Below are positions 1 through 7,341 of a stretch of DNA of 9,521 nucleotides, piece by piece. This DNA is from an uncultured Collinsella sp. (GTDB taxonomy: Bacteria; Actinomycetota; Coriobacteriia; Coriobacteriales; Coriobacteriaceae): contig USLK01000012.1 of NCBI GenBank assembly GCA_900555555.1, positions 1 through 9,521 on the forward strand, given 5' to 3'. The notes under the pieces are model-generated. The model searched no databases. It was not told the origin of the DNA and saw nothing but the letters and a program-made list of their open reading frames with translations. The position numbers were made by a program, and so were the translations under genes. How positions within the stretch are numbered: the stretch's first letter is position 1; every line of letters starts with the position of its first letter.

Positions 1-56
1 CCGGATGGCAGGCCTATGGGGCTGTCGGAAAGTGCGCAAGAATCTTGACGGTACCT
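1..56. repeat. Left copy of a 56-bp perfect inverted repeat at the window ends
   Basis: Bases 1-56 are the exact reverse complement of 9466-9521, and identity stops abruptly at base 57. The repeat contains short palindromes: AGGCCT at 10-15, CAAGAATCTTG at 37-47 and GGTACC at 50-55. This copy lies within the open 3' end of the glycosyltransferase-like gene on the minus strand and supplies roughly its last 18 visible codons. I see no transposase and no second full copy inside the window. It may be a dispersed chromosomal repeat at which a contig ended, or a recombination site. Confidence 0.9.
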
Positions 57-1524
57 TGACCCATCCCACAAAGCCAAATGCAACAAAGAATGGCATGTAA
101 AGCAGTAGATACCGGGCGCGACACTCAAAGATGACCAGGAAGACCGCCAGCATAATGAGGGCAGAATACGCCGCAACCTCACCCCTGTGAACATCGCGGG
201 AAACAAAGCCAAAGGCCAATCCGGATAGCGTAAATAACCAGAAGATCTGACAGAGCTGTGCATAGATAGCCCCATCCGCCTCGCTCGATGGAAAAACGCC
301 GAAGAACGACTGAAGGGCAGGGCTACGTCCGTGCTGTTCAGCAAAAAAGTTACCTTCACACCCCCACGCAAACGTACCATCCGCAAAAGACGCCATGAGC
401 TTATGCAATCCAAAATCAATATTCTGCACAATCGACCTCGAAGAGACACGCTCCACGAACGTTCTGATATTGAACTCACTTCGTGTGGCTTGATCTGAAA
501 TAGACGCAGATGCAATAACATCGTCATTGCAATATCCGCCACCAGTAGATTCATTGGCCCCCATCATCAGGAAATGCGTCAAGGAAAAGGACTTGGAGTC
601 ATCGAGCGTAGGAACAACGCGATGAGCAGCACCGGATACCGCTTGCATAAGAACAAGTGCACACACGATACAGACAACGCCCTGCGCAAAACTCTTAATG
701 GTGAATCGATTACGGTTTTTAACCCACCGATACGCCTCAACGGCACATACACCAAAGAGAATAAAAATAGATATTGGCTTAATCAGATACCCGAGAAACG
801 AGAACAGCAATACCAGGAAACGCTGAGAATGTCTGTTATGTATACAGGTATATGCCCACAATACCGCCGCCGGCATAAACATACCGAACGTATCAGAATA
901 TGGAATTACAATCCAGGGGGACAGACCGATGAATAGCATTGCAAAGCCATGCGCGGCAATTGCAACACGAGGACCAAAAATCGAACCGATAGCATACGCC
1001 ACAAGCACCAACGAAGTCGAAACACAGACGGCAGAAGCTATCTCCAATGATACGTAGCCACTCAGGCCAACGATTTTTCCAATGACCATGAATACCCTTA
1101 AAATGGCAAACATCACGATTTGATTTGGGTATCTAGAAAGGTAATCCACAAGCCCTGGATCCTGTCGATCCACAGAGGTCAACCACCATACATCCCAACC
1201 TGTTTTAAAGCTAATTCCGTATATCAGGAGCAACTGAACGGCGATGAGGACTGAAGTTGAGATTCCCATATAACAAGCGAAAAGCCTCGGACTCACCCGA
1301 GGTAGTTGGGGCTGTTTCTTGTAAAACCAGCAGAGTGCGACAACAAGTGTTGCACCTAAAGCAAGAGCGCAAATAAATAAAAAGAGACCATGATTGACGA
1401 GGAGAGCTTTTTTACAAAGGAACTCGACCCCCGGCGCATAGAACAGCACCAGTGCAAGGATGATCGCAAACACCAGGCAGCAGGCGTTACGGACCCAGCG
1501 AAGCAACGGATAATCGTCAGTCAT
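1..1524 (-). CDS. Polytopic membrane protein, probable GT-C type glycosyltransferase, 3' end beyond the window
   Basis: A frame of 508 codons is open from ATG at 1524 to the left edge with no stop, preceded by a Shine-Dalgarno GAGGTG a few bases upstream. The protein begins MTDDYPLLRW and has many hydrophobic segments (about residues 13-31, 42-66, 82-103, 135-153, 163-206, 215-227, 236-262, 280-297 and several after 425). Features typical of lipid-linked-sugar GT-C membrane glycosyltransferases, close to the XrtG-associated group, are GWDVWWL near 109-115, the SRYPNQ stretch near 130-135, YSDTF near 209-213, a KP-containing helix near 249, FLMMGANESTGG near 318-329 and a C-terminal RARYLLLYMPFF near 469-480. 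The likely role is transfer of a sugar from a polyprenyl carrier onto a cell-surface polymer; this is inference from fold class. The gene follows the Rrf2 gene by 16 nt on the same strand. It is AT-richer than its neighbours (51 G+C in 661-780). Residues from about 490 onward come from the terminal repeat. Confidence 0.75.
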   Translation of the reverse strand, partial: MTDDYPLLRWVRNACCLVFAIILALVLFYAPGVEFLCKKALLVNHGLFLFICALALGATLVVALCWFYKKQPQLPRVSPRLFACYMGISTSVLIAVQLLLIYGISFKTGWDVWWLTSVDRQDPGLVDYLSRYPNQIVMFAILRVFMVIGKIVGLSGYVSLEIASAVCVSTSLVLVAYAIGSIFGPRVAIAAHGFAMLFIGLSPWIVIPYSDTFGMFMPAAVLWAYTCIHNRHSQRFLVLLFSFLGYLIKPISIFILFGVCAVEAYRWVKNRNRFTIKSFAQGVVCIVCALVLMQAVSGAAHRVVPTLDDSKSFSLTHFLMMGANESTGGGYCNDDVIASASISDQATRSEFNIRTFVERVSSRSIVQNIDFGLHKLMASFADGTFAWGCEGNFFAEQHGRSPALQSFFGVFPSSEADGAIYAQLCQIFWLFTLSGLAFGFVSRDVHRGEVAAYSALIMLAVFLVIFECRARYLLLYMPFFVAFGFVGWVKVPSRFLRTFRQPHRPAIR

Positions 1525-1540
1525 AGTCACCTCAATATAC

Positions 1541-1972
1541 TTATCGTTCTATCGTCCAGTCCAAATCGGGCACGCGGGCAAGGTCGGCCAGGGTCACGCT
1601 GTCAACGTATCCGTCGATCGCGTCCTCCAGCCCTGTCCAAAACTTCACCGTAGAACACAGCCCGCTACGGCCGCACGATCCATCGATACCATCGCATGCC
1701 ACCGCAGAACGATCTCCCTCGGCCGCACGCAGGATATCGCCCGCCAGAATCTTAGAAGCAGGACGGTCAAGCACATACCCGCCGCCCTTGCCGCGCACGC
1801 TCTTGAGCAGTCCCTCATGCATAAGCGGCCGCACCAGCTGCTCCAGATACTTCTGAGAGATATGCTCGCGCTCTGCAACCTCGCGCAGCGAGACCTTATG
1901 GTCGACACCGCCAAACGCCGCTATATAGATCATAAGCCTAAGGGCATATCGCCCCTTTGACGTGATGAGCAT
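1541..1972 (-). CDS. Rrf2/IscR-family transcriptional regulator with three candidate cluster cysteines
   Basis: This 143-residue protein starts MLITSKGRYALRLMIYIA, the hallmark opening of the Rrf2 family. A winged helix-turn-helix follows (about 27-70, with SLREVAEREHISQKYLEQL and RGKGGGYVL). Three cysteines at 93, 100 and 106 lie in the loop before the last helix, close to the 92/98/104 pattern that binds [2Fe-2S] in Escherichia coli IscR, so iron-sulphur sensing is plausible. Spacing between the first two is one residue longer than in IscR. The ATG at 1972 has a strong GGGAGGG ribosome site and follows the sufU stop by 15 nt. It is the probable regulator of the suf operon, by autoregulation, and perhaps of the divergent operon too. 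Placement near the end of a suf operon, not at its head, is less usual. A cysteine-metabolism role like CymR is the main alternative; the cysteines argue against it. Confidence 0.9.
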   Translation of the reverse strand: MLITSKGRYALRLMIYIAAFGGVDHKVSLREVAEREHISQKYLEQLVRPLMHEGLLKSVRGKGGGYVLDRPASKILAGDILRAAEGDRSAVACDGIDGSCGRSGLCSTVKFWTGLEDAIDGYVDSVTLADLARVPDLDWTIER

Positions 1973-1987
1973 ATGCCCTCCCCGCCC

Positions 1988-2422
1988 CTATTCGGCCACG
2001 TCTTCGGACAGCATGCCATCGAGCGTGCGCCATGCAAGCTCGGCGCACTTCACCCGCGCGGGCATGTGGGAAATATCATTGAGCTGGGCAGCTTCGTCCA
2101 AATCCTCGACATCCTGCTCAGAAAGCTCCTCCCCGCGGATCATCGCCAGGAACAGACCGCTCAGGCGGCGCGCCTCCTCCACCGTCTCATCGGTGATGAG
2201 CTCGGCCATGATATCGGCGCTCGCCTGGCTGATGGCGCAGCCATGGCCGGTGAACGCGGCCTCCTTGATGACGCCGTCCTCGATGCGCAACGACAGCGTG
2301 AGCTCATCGCCGCAGCTGGGGTTGATGCCGTCGTGTGAATGCGTGGCGTCATCCATCTCATACTTGTAATCGGGATGGGAGCTGTGCTCCATAAAGCTCG
2401 TCGAGCTGTACAGGTTACCCAT
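1988..2422 (-). CDS. sufU: SufU, zinc-dependent sulphur-relay protein of the SUF system
   Basis: SufU accepts persulphide sulphur from SufS and passes it towards SufBCD; in Gram-positives it acts as a zinc-bound sulphurtransferase more than as a scaffold. The protein is 144 residues, normal for the family. Zinc-ligand positions are all present: C37 and D39 in NPSCGD, C62 in GHGCAIS, and C126 in ARVKCAELAW. The stretch between about 95 and 120 matches the insertion that separates SufU from IscU. The ATG at 2422 is preceded by GGAGGAACC, a good ribosome site. The gene lies 53 nt after sufS, with a strong hairpin in the gap (2436-2464), and 15 nt before the Rrf2 gene. The immediate partner is the adjacent SufS. 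Identification is firm. Confidence 0.95.
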   Translation of the reverse strand: MGNLYSSTSFMEHSSHPDYKYEMDDATHSHDGINPSCGDELTLSLRIEDGVIKEAAFTGHGCAISQASADIMAELITDETVEEARRLSGLFLAMIRGEELSEQDVEDLDEAAQLNDISHMPARVKCAELAWRTLDGMLSEDVAE

Positions 2423-2431
2423 GGTTCCTCC

Positions 2432-2464
2432 AAAACGGCCGCGTGCCAGGGGGCATCGCGGCCG
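2432..2464 (-). terminator. Strong hairpin followed by UUUU between sufS and sufU (attenuator or mRNA-processing element)
   Basis: In the minus-strand transcript, 2464-2457 pairs with 2443-2436 (8 GC pairs, CGGCCGCG with CGCGGCCG). The stem continues with four further pairs (2455-2452 with 2447-2444) after one bulged base, leaving a 4-nt loop. Four U residues follow directly (2435-2432), then the GGAGG ribosome site of sufU. It has the shape of an intrinsic terminator with a short U-tract. Since sufU and the genes behind it need transcription, partial termination, a stability element separating the sufCBDS and sufU parts of the message, or masking of the sufU ribosome site are the plausible roles. 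The structure is seen; the function is inferred. Confidence 0.55.
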
Positions 2465-2475
2465 GAATCAATCAG

Positions 2476-3807
2476 TTACATGCCGGGATGAAACGTTGCC
2501 CACACGGCTTCAAGGCCATCGATGAACGCATCTACATCGTGCTTGTCGTTGTAGAACGCAAAGCTCGCGCGGCAGCAGGCCAGGTTCTCAACGCCCAGCC
2601 ACGTGAGGAGCGGCTGCGCGCAGTGATGCCCGGCGCGGATGCACACACCCTGCATATCCATGATGCTCGCCACATCATGCGGATGGATGCCCCGCACGTT
2701 GAAACTGATCACGCCGTGATGCTGGTCCCAATAAATGGAACCGATGATATCCACAAACGGAAGCTGCACCATGCGGCTCATGGCATAGTGGACGAGTGCG
2801 CGCTCGCGAGCCTGGATGCTATCGTAACCCACATGGTTGACCAGATAGTCAAGGGCCGCGCCGGTGGCATAGATGCCCGCGGCGTCCTGCGTACCCGCCT
2901 CGAACTTCTCCGGGACGGGAGCCCACACGGCGCCCTGCTCGGTAACGGAATCGATCATCTCGCCGCCGGTGAGCATGGGGTCGGTGCGCTCGAGTAGCTC
3001 CTTCCTGCCCCACAGCACGCCCACGCCCATGGGTCCGAGTGCCTTGTGGGCGGAGAACGCAAAGAAGTCCGCTCCCAGCTCCGTCACGTTCACGGGCATA
3101 TGCGGGACGGATTGCGCACCATCGACCACCATGTAGGCATTGTTGGCATGTGCCGCATCCGCAAGCTTGCGGATGGGGTTCTCGCACCCCAAAACGTTGG
3201 AGACATGCGTGGCGGCAACGATCTTGGTCTTGGGGCCGATCTTGGCTGCGATCTCCTCATCGGTGATCTGACCGGTGGCCGTGGGATATAGATACACCAG
3301 CGTGGCGCCCGCGGCCTTGCAGGCCTGCTGCCAGGGAATGAGGTTGGAGTGATGTTCCATGATGGATATGACGACCTCGTCGCCCTCGTTGAGCACATGT
3401 GGGGCAAACGACTTAGCCACCAAGTTGAGGCTCTCGCTGGTGTTGCGCGTGAACACCACTTCATTCGGGCTGGACGCCCCGATGAGGGATGCGATCTGCG
3501 CGCGCACGCTCGCAATGGCCTCGGTGGCCTCCACGGAAAGGGAGTACAGGCCGCGCAGCGGATTCGCGTTCATGGTCTCGTAGAAGCGGCGCTGGGCGTC
3601 GAGCACGCAGGCCGGGCGCTGCGCAGTGGCCGCGCTGTCCAAAAATGCGATCTCGGGCTTGCTTGCCAGCAGGGGGAAATCGCCCTTGTAGGGATTGAGC
3701 TCGAGGTCGATACGCGGCCAGGAACGCGACGCCTCATCGGACGCGTCGAAAAACCCACCCTGCGGGGCGGTGCATGTCTCGCAGTTCACATGCTCGGTAT
3801 CGATCAT
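2476..3807 (-). CDS. sufS: SufS, group II cysteine desulphurase (PLP enzyme) with an N-terminal extension
   Basis: SufS converts cysteine to alanine and holds the sulphur as a persulphide for SufU. The 443-residue product shows the family landmarks: AFLDSAATAQRP (54-65) near the start of the core, EHHSNLIPW (151-159), THVSNVLG (200-207), DGAQS (229-233), the PLP lysine K255 in SAHKALGP, FEAGTQ (302-307), and the catalytic cysteine C396 in RAGHHCAQP, followed by CRASFAFYN. The core starts near residue 39, so about 40 residues are extra compared with the usual length of around 405. They include C9 and C12 as a CxxC. The start at 3807 is supported by the ribosome site AGGAGGA six bases upstream and by an ATGA overlap with the end of sufD; no other ATG lies before the core. 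It sits in the suf operon between sufD and sufU. Function is certain; the role of the extension is not known. Confidence 0.96.
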   Translation of the reverse strand: MIDTEHVNCETCTAPQGGFFDASDEASRSWPRIDLELNPYKGDFPLLASKPEIAFLDSAATAQRPACVLDAQRRFYETMNANPLRGLYSLSVEATEAIASVRAQIASLIGASSPNEVVFTRNTSESLNLVAKSFAPHVLNEGDEVVISIMEHHSNLIPWQQACKAAGATLVYLYPTATGQITDEEIAAKIGPKTKIVAATHVSNVLGCENPIRKLADAAHANNAYMVVDGAQSVPHMPVNVTELGADFFAFSAHKALGPMGVGVLWGRKELLERTDPMLTGGEMIDSVTEQGAVWAPVPEKFEAGTQDAAGIYATGAALDYLVNHVGYDSIQARERALVHYAMSRMVQLPFVDIIGSIYWDQHHGVISFNVRGIHPHDVASIMDMQGVCIRAGHHCAQPLLTWLGVENLACCRASFAFYNDKHDVDAFIDGLEAVWATFHPGM

Positions 3808-5057
3808 GCGAGTTCCTCCTCAAAATCCGGGATGAGCTGTTTGGCCATCCGCACCACGTTATCGTGCATCTCCTCGGTCGGGGCGGCCAGGGCCGCATCC
3901 TCAAACTTGGCACGCATGAACAGGGCCTCGGTCTGCTCGGGCGAAAGCCCGCGGCAGGCGGCGTAGAACAGCTGCTCGGGACGCACATGACCGATAGTGG
4001 CACCGTGGTTGCCGGCCACATCGTCCTCATCGCATAAAATGGTGGGCACCGTCTTGTTGTCGACGCCCTTGCTTGCCAACAGGACCGTCTCGCGCTCGGT
4101 GCCCTCCGCGCCCTTGCACCCATGGATAAGATCGATGGTGCCGCGCAGGGACTTCTTGGAGGTGCCGGCGAGGACGCCGTTGGCATCCATGTTGCTCATG
4201 GTCCTCTTGCCGCGGTGGCGAATCACATAGTTGAAGTCGCGCCGTTCATCGCCGCGCGCCAGGTAACGGGTGTCGATATCGATGCGCGAGGTATCGCCGC
4301 GCAGGTCGGCCGCCAAGCCGGTTGCGGTAAACCCGCCGCCCAGCACCACATGCTTCACGGTTACGCGCGCGCCATCGTCGAGCACGAAACCCTCGTCCTC
4401 GACAACGGTCACACCGGAACCGGCGGTGACGTAGACCGTAAGGTTGACCTTGGCGTTCTTGCCGGCGAACACACGCATGGTGGAGCCGGCGAATGCAGGC
4501 TGATCGCCCTCGGCATCGATGGACAGCGTGGCCTCGACGGTAGATTCGGCGGCCGCAACGATATCCACGCTGGCCCCGCTCGAACAGCCCGGCTCGGCGG
4601 TCACGCAGATATCGGTCACCTCGTCGGCGCCGGGCTCAGAGGCGAGCACGGCGGTGCCGCCGGCAAGAAAGTTGAGGTAGGCGCGGGCATCGATACCCAC
4701 ACCCGTTTCAAAATCAAGGGCGATATCACGGCGCACCTGCGACTGCACCGCGCGGCGCTCATAGGTCGACAGCGCCGGGGTGTCCAGGTCCTCGGCGCCA
4801 TGGTCGACGCCCTGGGCGGCGCGGACCACCGCACGGGCGTCCTCGGGGGCATCCATACCGTACAGGCGCGCTTGGAGCGCCGCCACGGCACCCTCGAAGC
4901 TCGCGCGCGTCTCGGTGAGCGTCTCGCCGGCGGCGATCGTCACCTGGCATTTGCGCTCGAGCCCGGCCGGGATCCGCAGATCGCAATCGTTGGCCTTCAG
5001 CCAGCTCCACGTAGGCGCCGGCATAGCGCTCGAATGTCTCAACGTCAATGCGTCCAT
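3804..5057 (-). CDS. sufD: SufD, scaffold-complex partner of SufB and SufC
   Basis: SufD pairs with SufB and two SufC subunits to form the cytosolic SufBC2D scaffold on which clusters are assembled. The 417-residue protein has the variable N-terminal region (to about 110), a central beta-helix rich in short hydrophobic strands and glycines (about 120-320), and the conserved C-terminal block. That block includes RGDERRDFNYVIRHRG, KKSLRGTIDLIHGCKGAEG and GNHGATIGHVRPEQLFYAACRG. H351 in NHGATIG corresponds to the E. coli SufD histidine (360) implicated at the SufB-SufD interface. The ATG at 5057 shares one base with the TAA of sufB (TAATG), and the gene ends in an ATGA overlap with sufS, so translation of sufB, sufD and sufS is probably coupled. 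Length and context are normal, although the N-terminal third is poorly conserved, as is common. Confidence 0.93.
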   Translation of the reverse strand: MDALTLRHSSAMPAPTWSWLKANDCDLRIPAGLERKCQVTIAAGETLTETRASFEGAVAALQARLYGMDAPEDARAVVRAAQGVDHGAEDLDTPALSTYERRAVQSQVRRDIALDFETGVGIDARAYLNFLAGGTAVLASEPGADEVTDICVTAEPGCSSGASVDIVAAAESTVEATLSIDAEGDQPAFAGSTMRVFAGKNAKVNLTVYVTAGSGVTVVEDEGFVLDDGARVTVKHVVLGGGFTATGLAADLRGDTSRIDIDTRYLARGDERRDFNYVIRHRGKRTMSNMDANGVLAGTSKKSLRGTIDLIHGCKGAEGTERETVLLASKGVDNKTVPTILCDEDDVAGNHGATIGHVRPEQLFYAACRGLSPEQTEALFMRAKFEDAALAAPTEEMHDNVVRMAKQLIPDFEEELA

Positions 5058-6472
5058 TATCCGATCGCCCCTTCCATCTCGAGCTTGATCAGGTTGTTCA
5101 TCTCGACGGCGTACTCAAGCGGCAGCTCTTTCGACACCGGGTTGGCAAAGCCGTTCACGATCATGGTGCGCGCCTCCTCCTCGGAGATGCCGCGGCTCAT
5201 GAGGTAGAAGACCTTGTCGTCGCCGATGCGCCCGATGGTGGCCTCGTGCCCGATATCGACGTTCTTGGCACGGATATCCATCGTTGGGATGGTGTCGGAA
5301 CGGCTGATGTCATCGAGCATGAGCGACTGGCAGCTCACCGACGCCGCCGAACCCTCGGCCGCCGGGGTGGCCACGATGGAGCTGCGGAACGTGGAGATGC
5401 CGCCGCCCTTGGAGATGGACTTGGTCTCGACCGTTGCCGAGGTATCGGGCGCGCCGAGCACGACCTTGCAACCGGTGTCGAGGTTCTGTCCCGCGCCGGC
5501 AAACGTGATACCGGTGAAGCTGGAGCGGCTCTTGCGACCGGACAGCACGCTCATGGGATACAGGTACCCCACGTGGCTGCCGAAGGAGCCGGAGACCCAC
5601 TCGATCTCGCCCTCCTCCTCGCAGCGGGCGCGCTTGGTGTTGAGGTTGTACATGTTCTTCGACCAGTTCTCGATGGTCGAATAGCGCAGATGCGCACGTT
5701 TGCCCACGAACAGCTCGACCGCGCCGGCATGCAGGTTGGCCACGTTGTATTTGGGCGCGGAGCACCCCTCGATGAAGTGCAGGGACGCATCGTCCTCAAC
5801 GATGATGAGCGTGTGCTCGAACTGACCGGCGCCCGCGGCATTGAGACGGAAGTAGCTCTGCAGCGGGAAGTCGAGCTTGACGCCCTTGGGTACATAGACG
5901 AACGATCCGCCAGACCACACGGCGCCGTGGAGGGCCGCGAACTTATGGTCGGTGGGCGGGATGAGCGTCATGAACTTCTCACGGATGAGCGGTTCCCACT
6001 GCGGATCCTGCAGTGCCTCCTCGATGCCGGAATAGACGATGCCCATCTTGGCGGCGGTGTCCTGCATGTTGTGGTAGACCAGCTCGGAGTCGTACTGGGC
6101 GCCCACGCCGGCAAGGTAGCTTCGTTCTGCCTCGGGGATGCCGAGGCGCTCGAACGTGTCCTTGATGTCCTCGGGCACGCTCTCCCAGTCGGCCTTCTGC
6201 TCGGTGTTGGGTTTGACGTAGGTGACGATATGGTCCATATCCAAGCCGTCCAGGCCCGGACCCCACGTGGGATTGGGCGTCTTGTGGTAGATCTCGAGCG
6301 ACTTGAGGCGGCGCTCGAGCATCCACTCCGGCTCGTTCTTGCGCTCGGAGATCTCACGAACGATATCCGGGGTCAGGCCGGCATCGAGACGCTCGAAGCC
6401 CTCCTCGCCATACCGGAAGTCGTACATGCTGCGATCGATATCTGCGATCTCGCTTTTCTTCTTGCTGGTCAC
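5057..6472 (-). CDS. sufB: SufB, core scaffold subunit of the SufBCD complex
   Basis: SufB receives sulphur and is the main cluster-bearing subunit of SufBC2D. The 471-residue product matches the family along its length: YDFRYGEEGFERLDAGL (17-33), RKNEPEWMLERRLKSL (44-59), the DSELVYHNMQ block (128-137), IPPTDHKFAALHGAVWSGGSF, FIEGCSAPKYN containing C237 (the counterpart of E. coli C254, needed in sulphur transfer), and the C-terminal GHEATIGRI (408-416) followed by FYLMSRGISEEEA. The start is GTG at 6472. It is chosen because the ribosome site AAGGAG lies five bases upstream and includes the last two bases of the sufC TAA, and because the N-terminus fits the family. It is the second gene of the operon, and its stop overlaps the sufD start by one base. 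Nothing appears missing. The interface cysteine found near the C-terminus of E. coli SufB is replaced here by the GHEAT form. Confidence 0.96.
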   Translation of the reverse strand: MTSKKKSEIADIDRSMYDFRYGEEGFERLDAGLTPDIVREISERKNEPEWMLERRLKSLEIYHKTPNPTWGPGLDGLDMDHIVTYVKPNTEQKADWESVPEDIKDTFERLGIPEAERSYLAGVGAQYDSELVYHNMQDTAAKMGIVYSGIEEALQDPQWEPLIREKFMTLIPPTDHKFAALHGAVWSGGSFVYVPKGVKLDFPLQSYFRLNAAGAGQFEHTLIIVEDDASLHFIEGCSAPKYNVANLHAGAVELFVGKRAHLRYSTIENWSKNMYNLNTKRARCEEEGEIEWVSGSFGSHVGYLYPMSVLSGRKSRSSFTGITFAGAGQNLDTGCKVVLGAPDTSATVETKSISKGGGISTFRSSIVATPAAEGSAASVSCQSLMLDDISRSDTIPTMDIRAKNVDIGHEATIGRIGDDKVFYLMSRGISEEEARTMIVNGFANPVSKELPLEYAVEMNNLIKLEMEGAIG

Positions 6473-6481
6473 GGTTGCTCC

Positions 6482-7252
6482 TTAGCGCTCGGAGGAGGCG
6501 GCGGCCTCGCGCTCGAAGGACTCGAAGCCGTTCTCATCGATCCACGGGATGAGCGACGCATCGTCCTCGCGAACGATGCGTCCGTTCACCATGACGTGCA
6601 CGCAGTCGACATCGAGGTGCTCGAGGATGCGCGTGTTGTGGGTGATGATGACCAGCGAGCCGTCGGTGCTCTTGCGGTAGGCGTCCATACCGCGGGAGAC
6701 CACGGAAAGGGCGTCGACGTCGAGGCCGGAGTCCGTCTCGTCCAGGATGGCGAGCTTGGGCTGCAGAAGCAGCAGCTGCAGCATCTCGACCTTCTTCTTC
6801 TCGCCGCCGGAAAAGCCCACGCCCAGCTCGCGGTTGAGGTAGGCGGTATCCATATCGAGCTCTGCGGCGAGCTCCTTCACGCGACGGCGGAATTCCTTGC
6901 CCTTCATCTCCAGACCCGGACGACCGGCGATCTGCGCACGCAGGAAGCTCGATAGGGGCACGCCGGGGATCTCCACGGGCGCCTGGAACGACAGGAACAG
7001 GCCCGCGCGCGAGCGCTTGTCGGGCGTAAGCTCGGTGATGTCCTGCCCGTCAAAGGTGATGGCGCCCTCGTTTACCGTGTAAACGGGGTCGCCCATGATC
7101 ACGTGCCCCATGGTGGACTTGCCCGCGCCGTTGGGACCCATGAGCACGTGGGTCTCCCCCGCAGCGACATCGAGGTCGATGCCGTGGAGAATGGTCTTGG
7201 TGTCAACGGAAGCGGTGAGGCTGCTCACACTCAGCAATGGAGATGCGCACAT
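6482..7252 (-). CDS. sufC: SufC, ATPase of the SufBCD complex
   Basis: SufC is the ABC-type ATPase that drives conformational change in SufBC2D; it is cytosolic and not a transporter. The 256-residue protein has Walker A GPNGAGKST (39-47), Q-loop Q90 in LSFQAP, signature FSGGE (147-151) followed by the SufC-typical KKKVEMLQLL, Walker B LAILDE (167-172), D-loop SGLD (175-178) and switch histidine H205 in IITHN. I chose ATG 7252 because AGAGGA lies six bases upstream and the family's core begins at once. An upstream TTG at 7273 in the same frame would add seven residues but would bury this ribosome site. It is the first gene of the suf operon, transcribed leftwards from the divergent region. 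sufC at the head of the operon matches many Gram-positive suf clusters. Confidence 0.96.
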   Translation of the reverse strand: MCASPLLSVSSLTASVDTKTILHGIDLDVAAGETHVLMGPNGAGKSTMGHVIMGDPVYTVNEGAITFDGQDITELTPDKRSRAGLFLSFQAPVEIPGVPLSSFLRAQIAGRPGLEMKGKEFRRRVKELAAELDMDTAYLNRELGVGFSGGEKKKVEMLQLLLLQPKLAILDETDSGLDVDALSVVSRGMDAYRKSTDGSLVIITHNTRILEHLDVDCVHVMVNGRIVREDDASLIPWIDENGFESFEREAAASSER

Positions 7253-7275
7253 ATATAATCCTCTCGGTAACAAAA

Positions 7276-7306
7276 GGGTCCGACCCCGCGGCGATGTCCC
7301 GCGAGG
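7276..7306 (-). promoter_or_regulatory. Leader hairpins upstream of sufC, two mutually exclusive pairings
   Basis: In the minus-strand leader, 7306-7299 (CCTCGCGG) can pair with 7291-7284 (CCGCGGGG) through eight pairs including one G-U, with a 7-nt loop. The 3' arm overlaps an 11-base palindrome at 7276-7286 (GGGTCGGACCC in the transcript) that is followed by TTTT. That palindrome could form a small 4-bp stem instead. The arrangement resembles an antiterminator/terminator pair, but the second stem is weak. The structures are seen; regulation is a guess. Confidence 0.35.
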
Positions 7307-7335
7307 TTAAACACTAGAAATTCACTCGGATTAAG

Positions 7336-7341
7336 ATTGTA
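7336..7341 (-). promoter_or_regulatory. Candidate -10 element of the suf promoter
   Basis: Read on the minus strand, these bases are TACAAT, five of six matches to TATAAT, and lie about 85 bases before the sufC start. A TTGGTG lies 20 bases upstream, which is longer than the usual spacing, and GTGCAA at 17 bases matches the -35 consensus poorly, so an activator or a non-standard -35 may be needed. The stacked palindromes at 7347-7362 would fall between -35 and -10. Predicted transcription start is near 7329. Confidence 0.35.

Noticed and set aside
574..936. A 120-codon plus-strand frame in the left 1.5 kb
   Set aside because: The minus-strand frame there is open for 508 codons with membrane-protein character and a proper ribosome site. 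The plus-strand frame shows no recognisable protein.
5048..6955. A 635-codon open frame on the plus strand opposite sufB and part of sufC
   Set aside because: It is an antisense shadow of two firmly identified genes. Its composition (rich in H, D, G, V, L, A) is what reversed GC-rich codons produce, and it has no ribosome site or family signature.
7253..7273. Upstream TTG start adding seven residues to SufC
   Set aside because: ATG 7252 has a well-placed AGAGGA site and fits the usual SufC length; the TTG has no good ribosome site.
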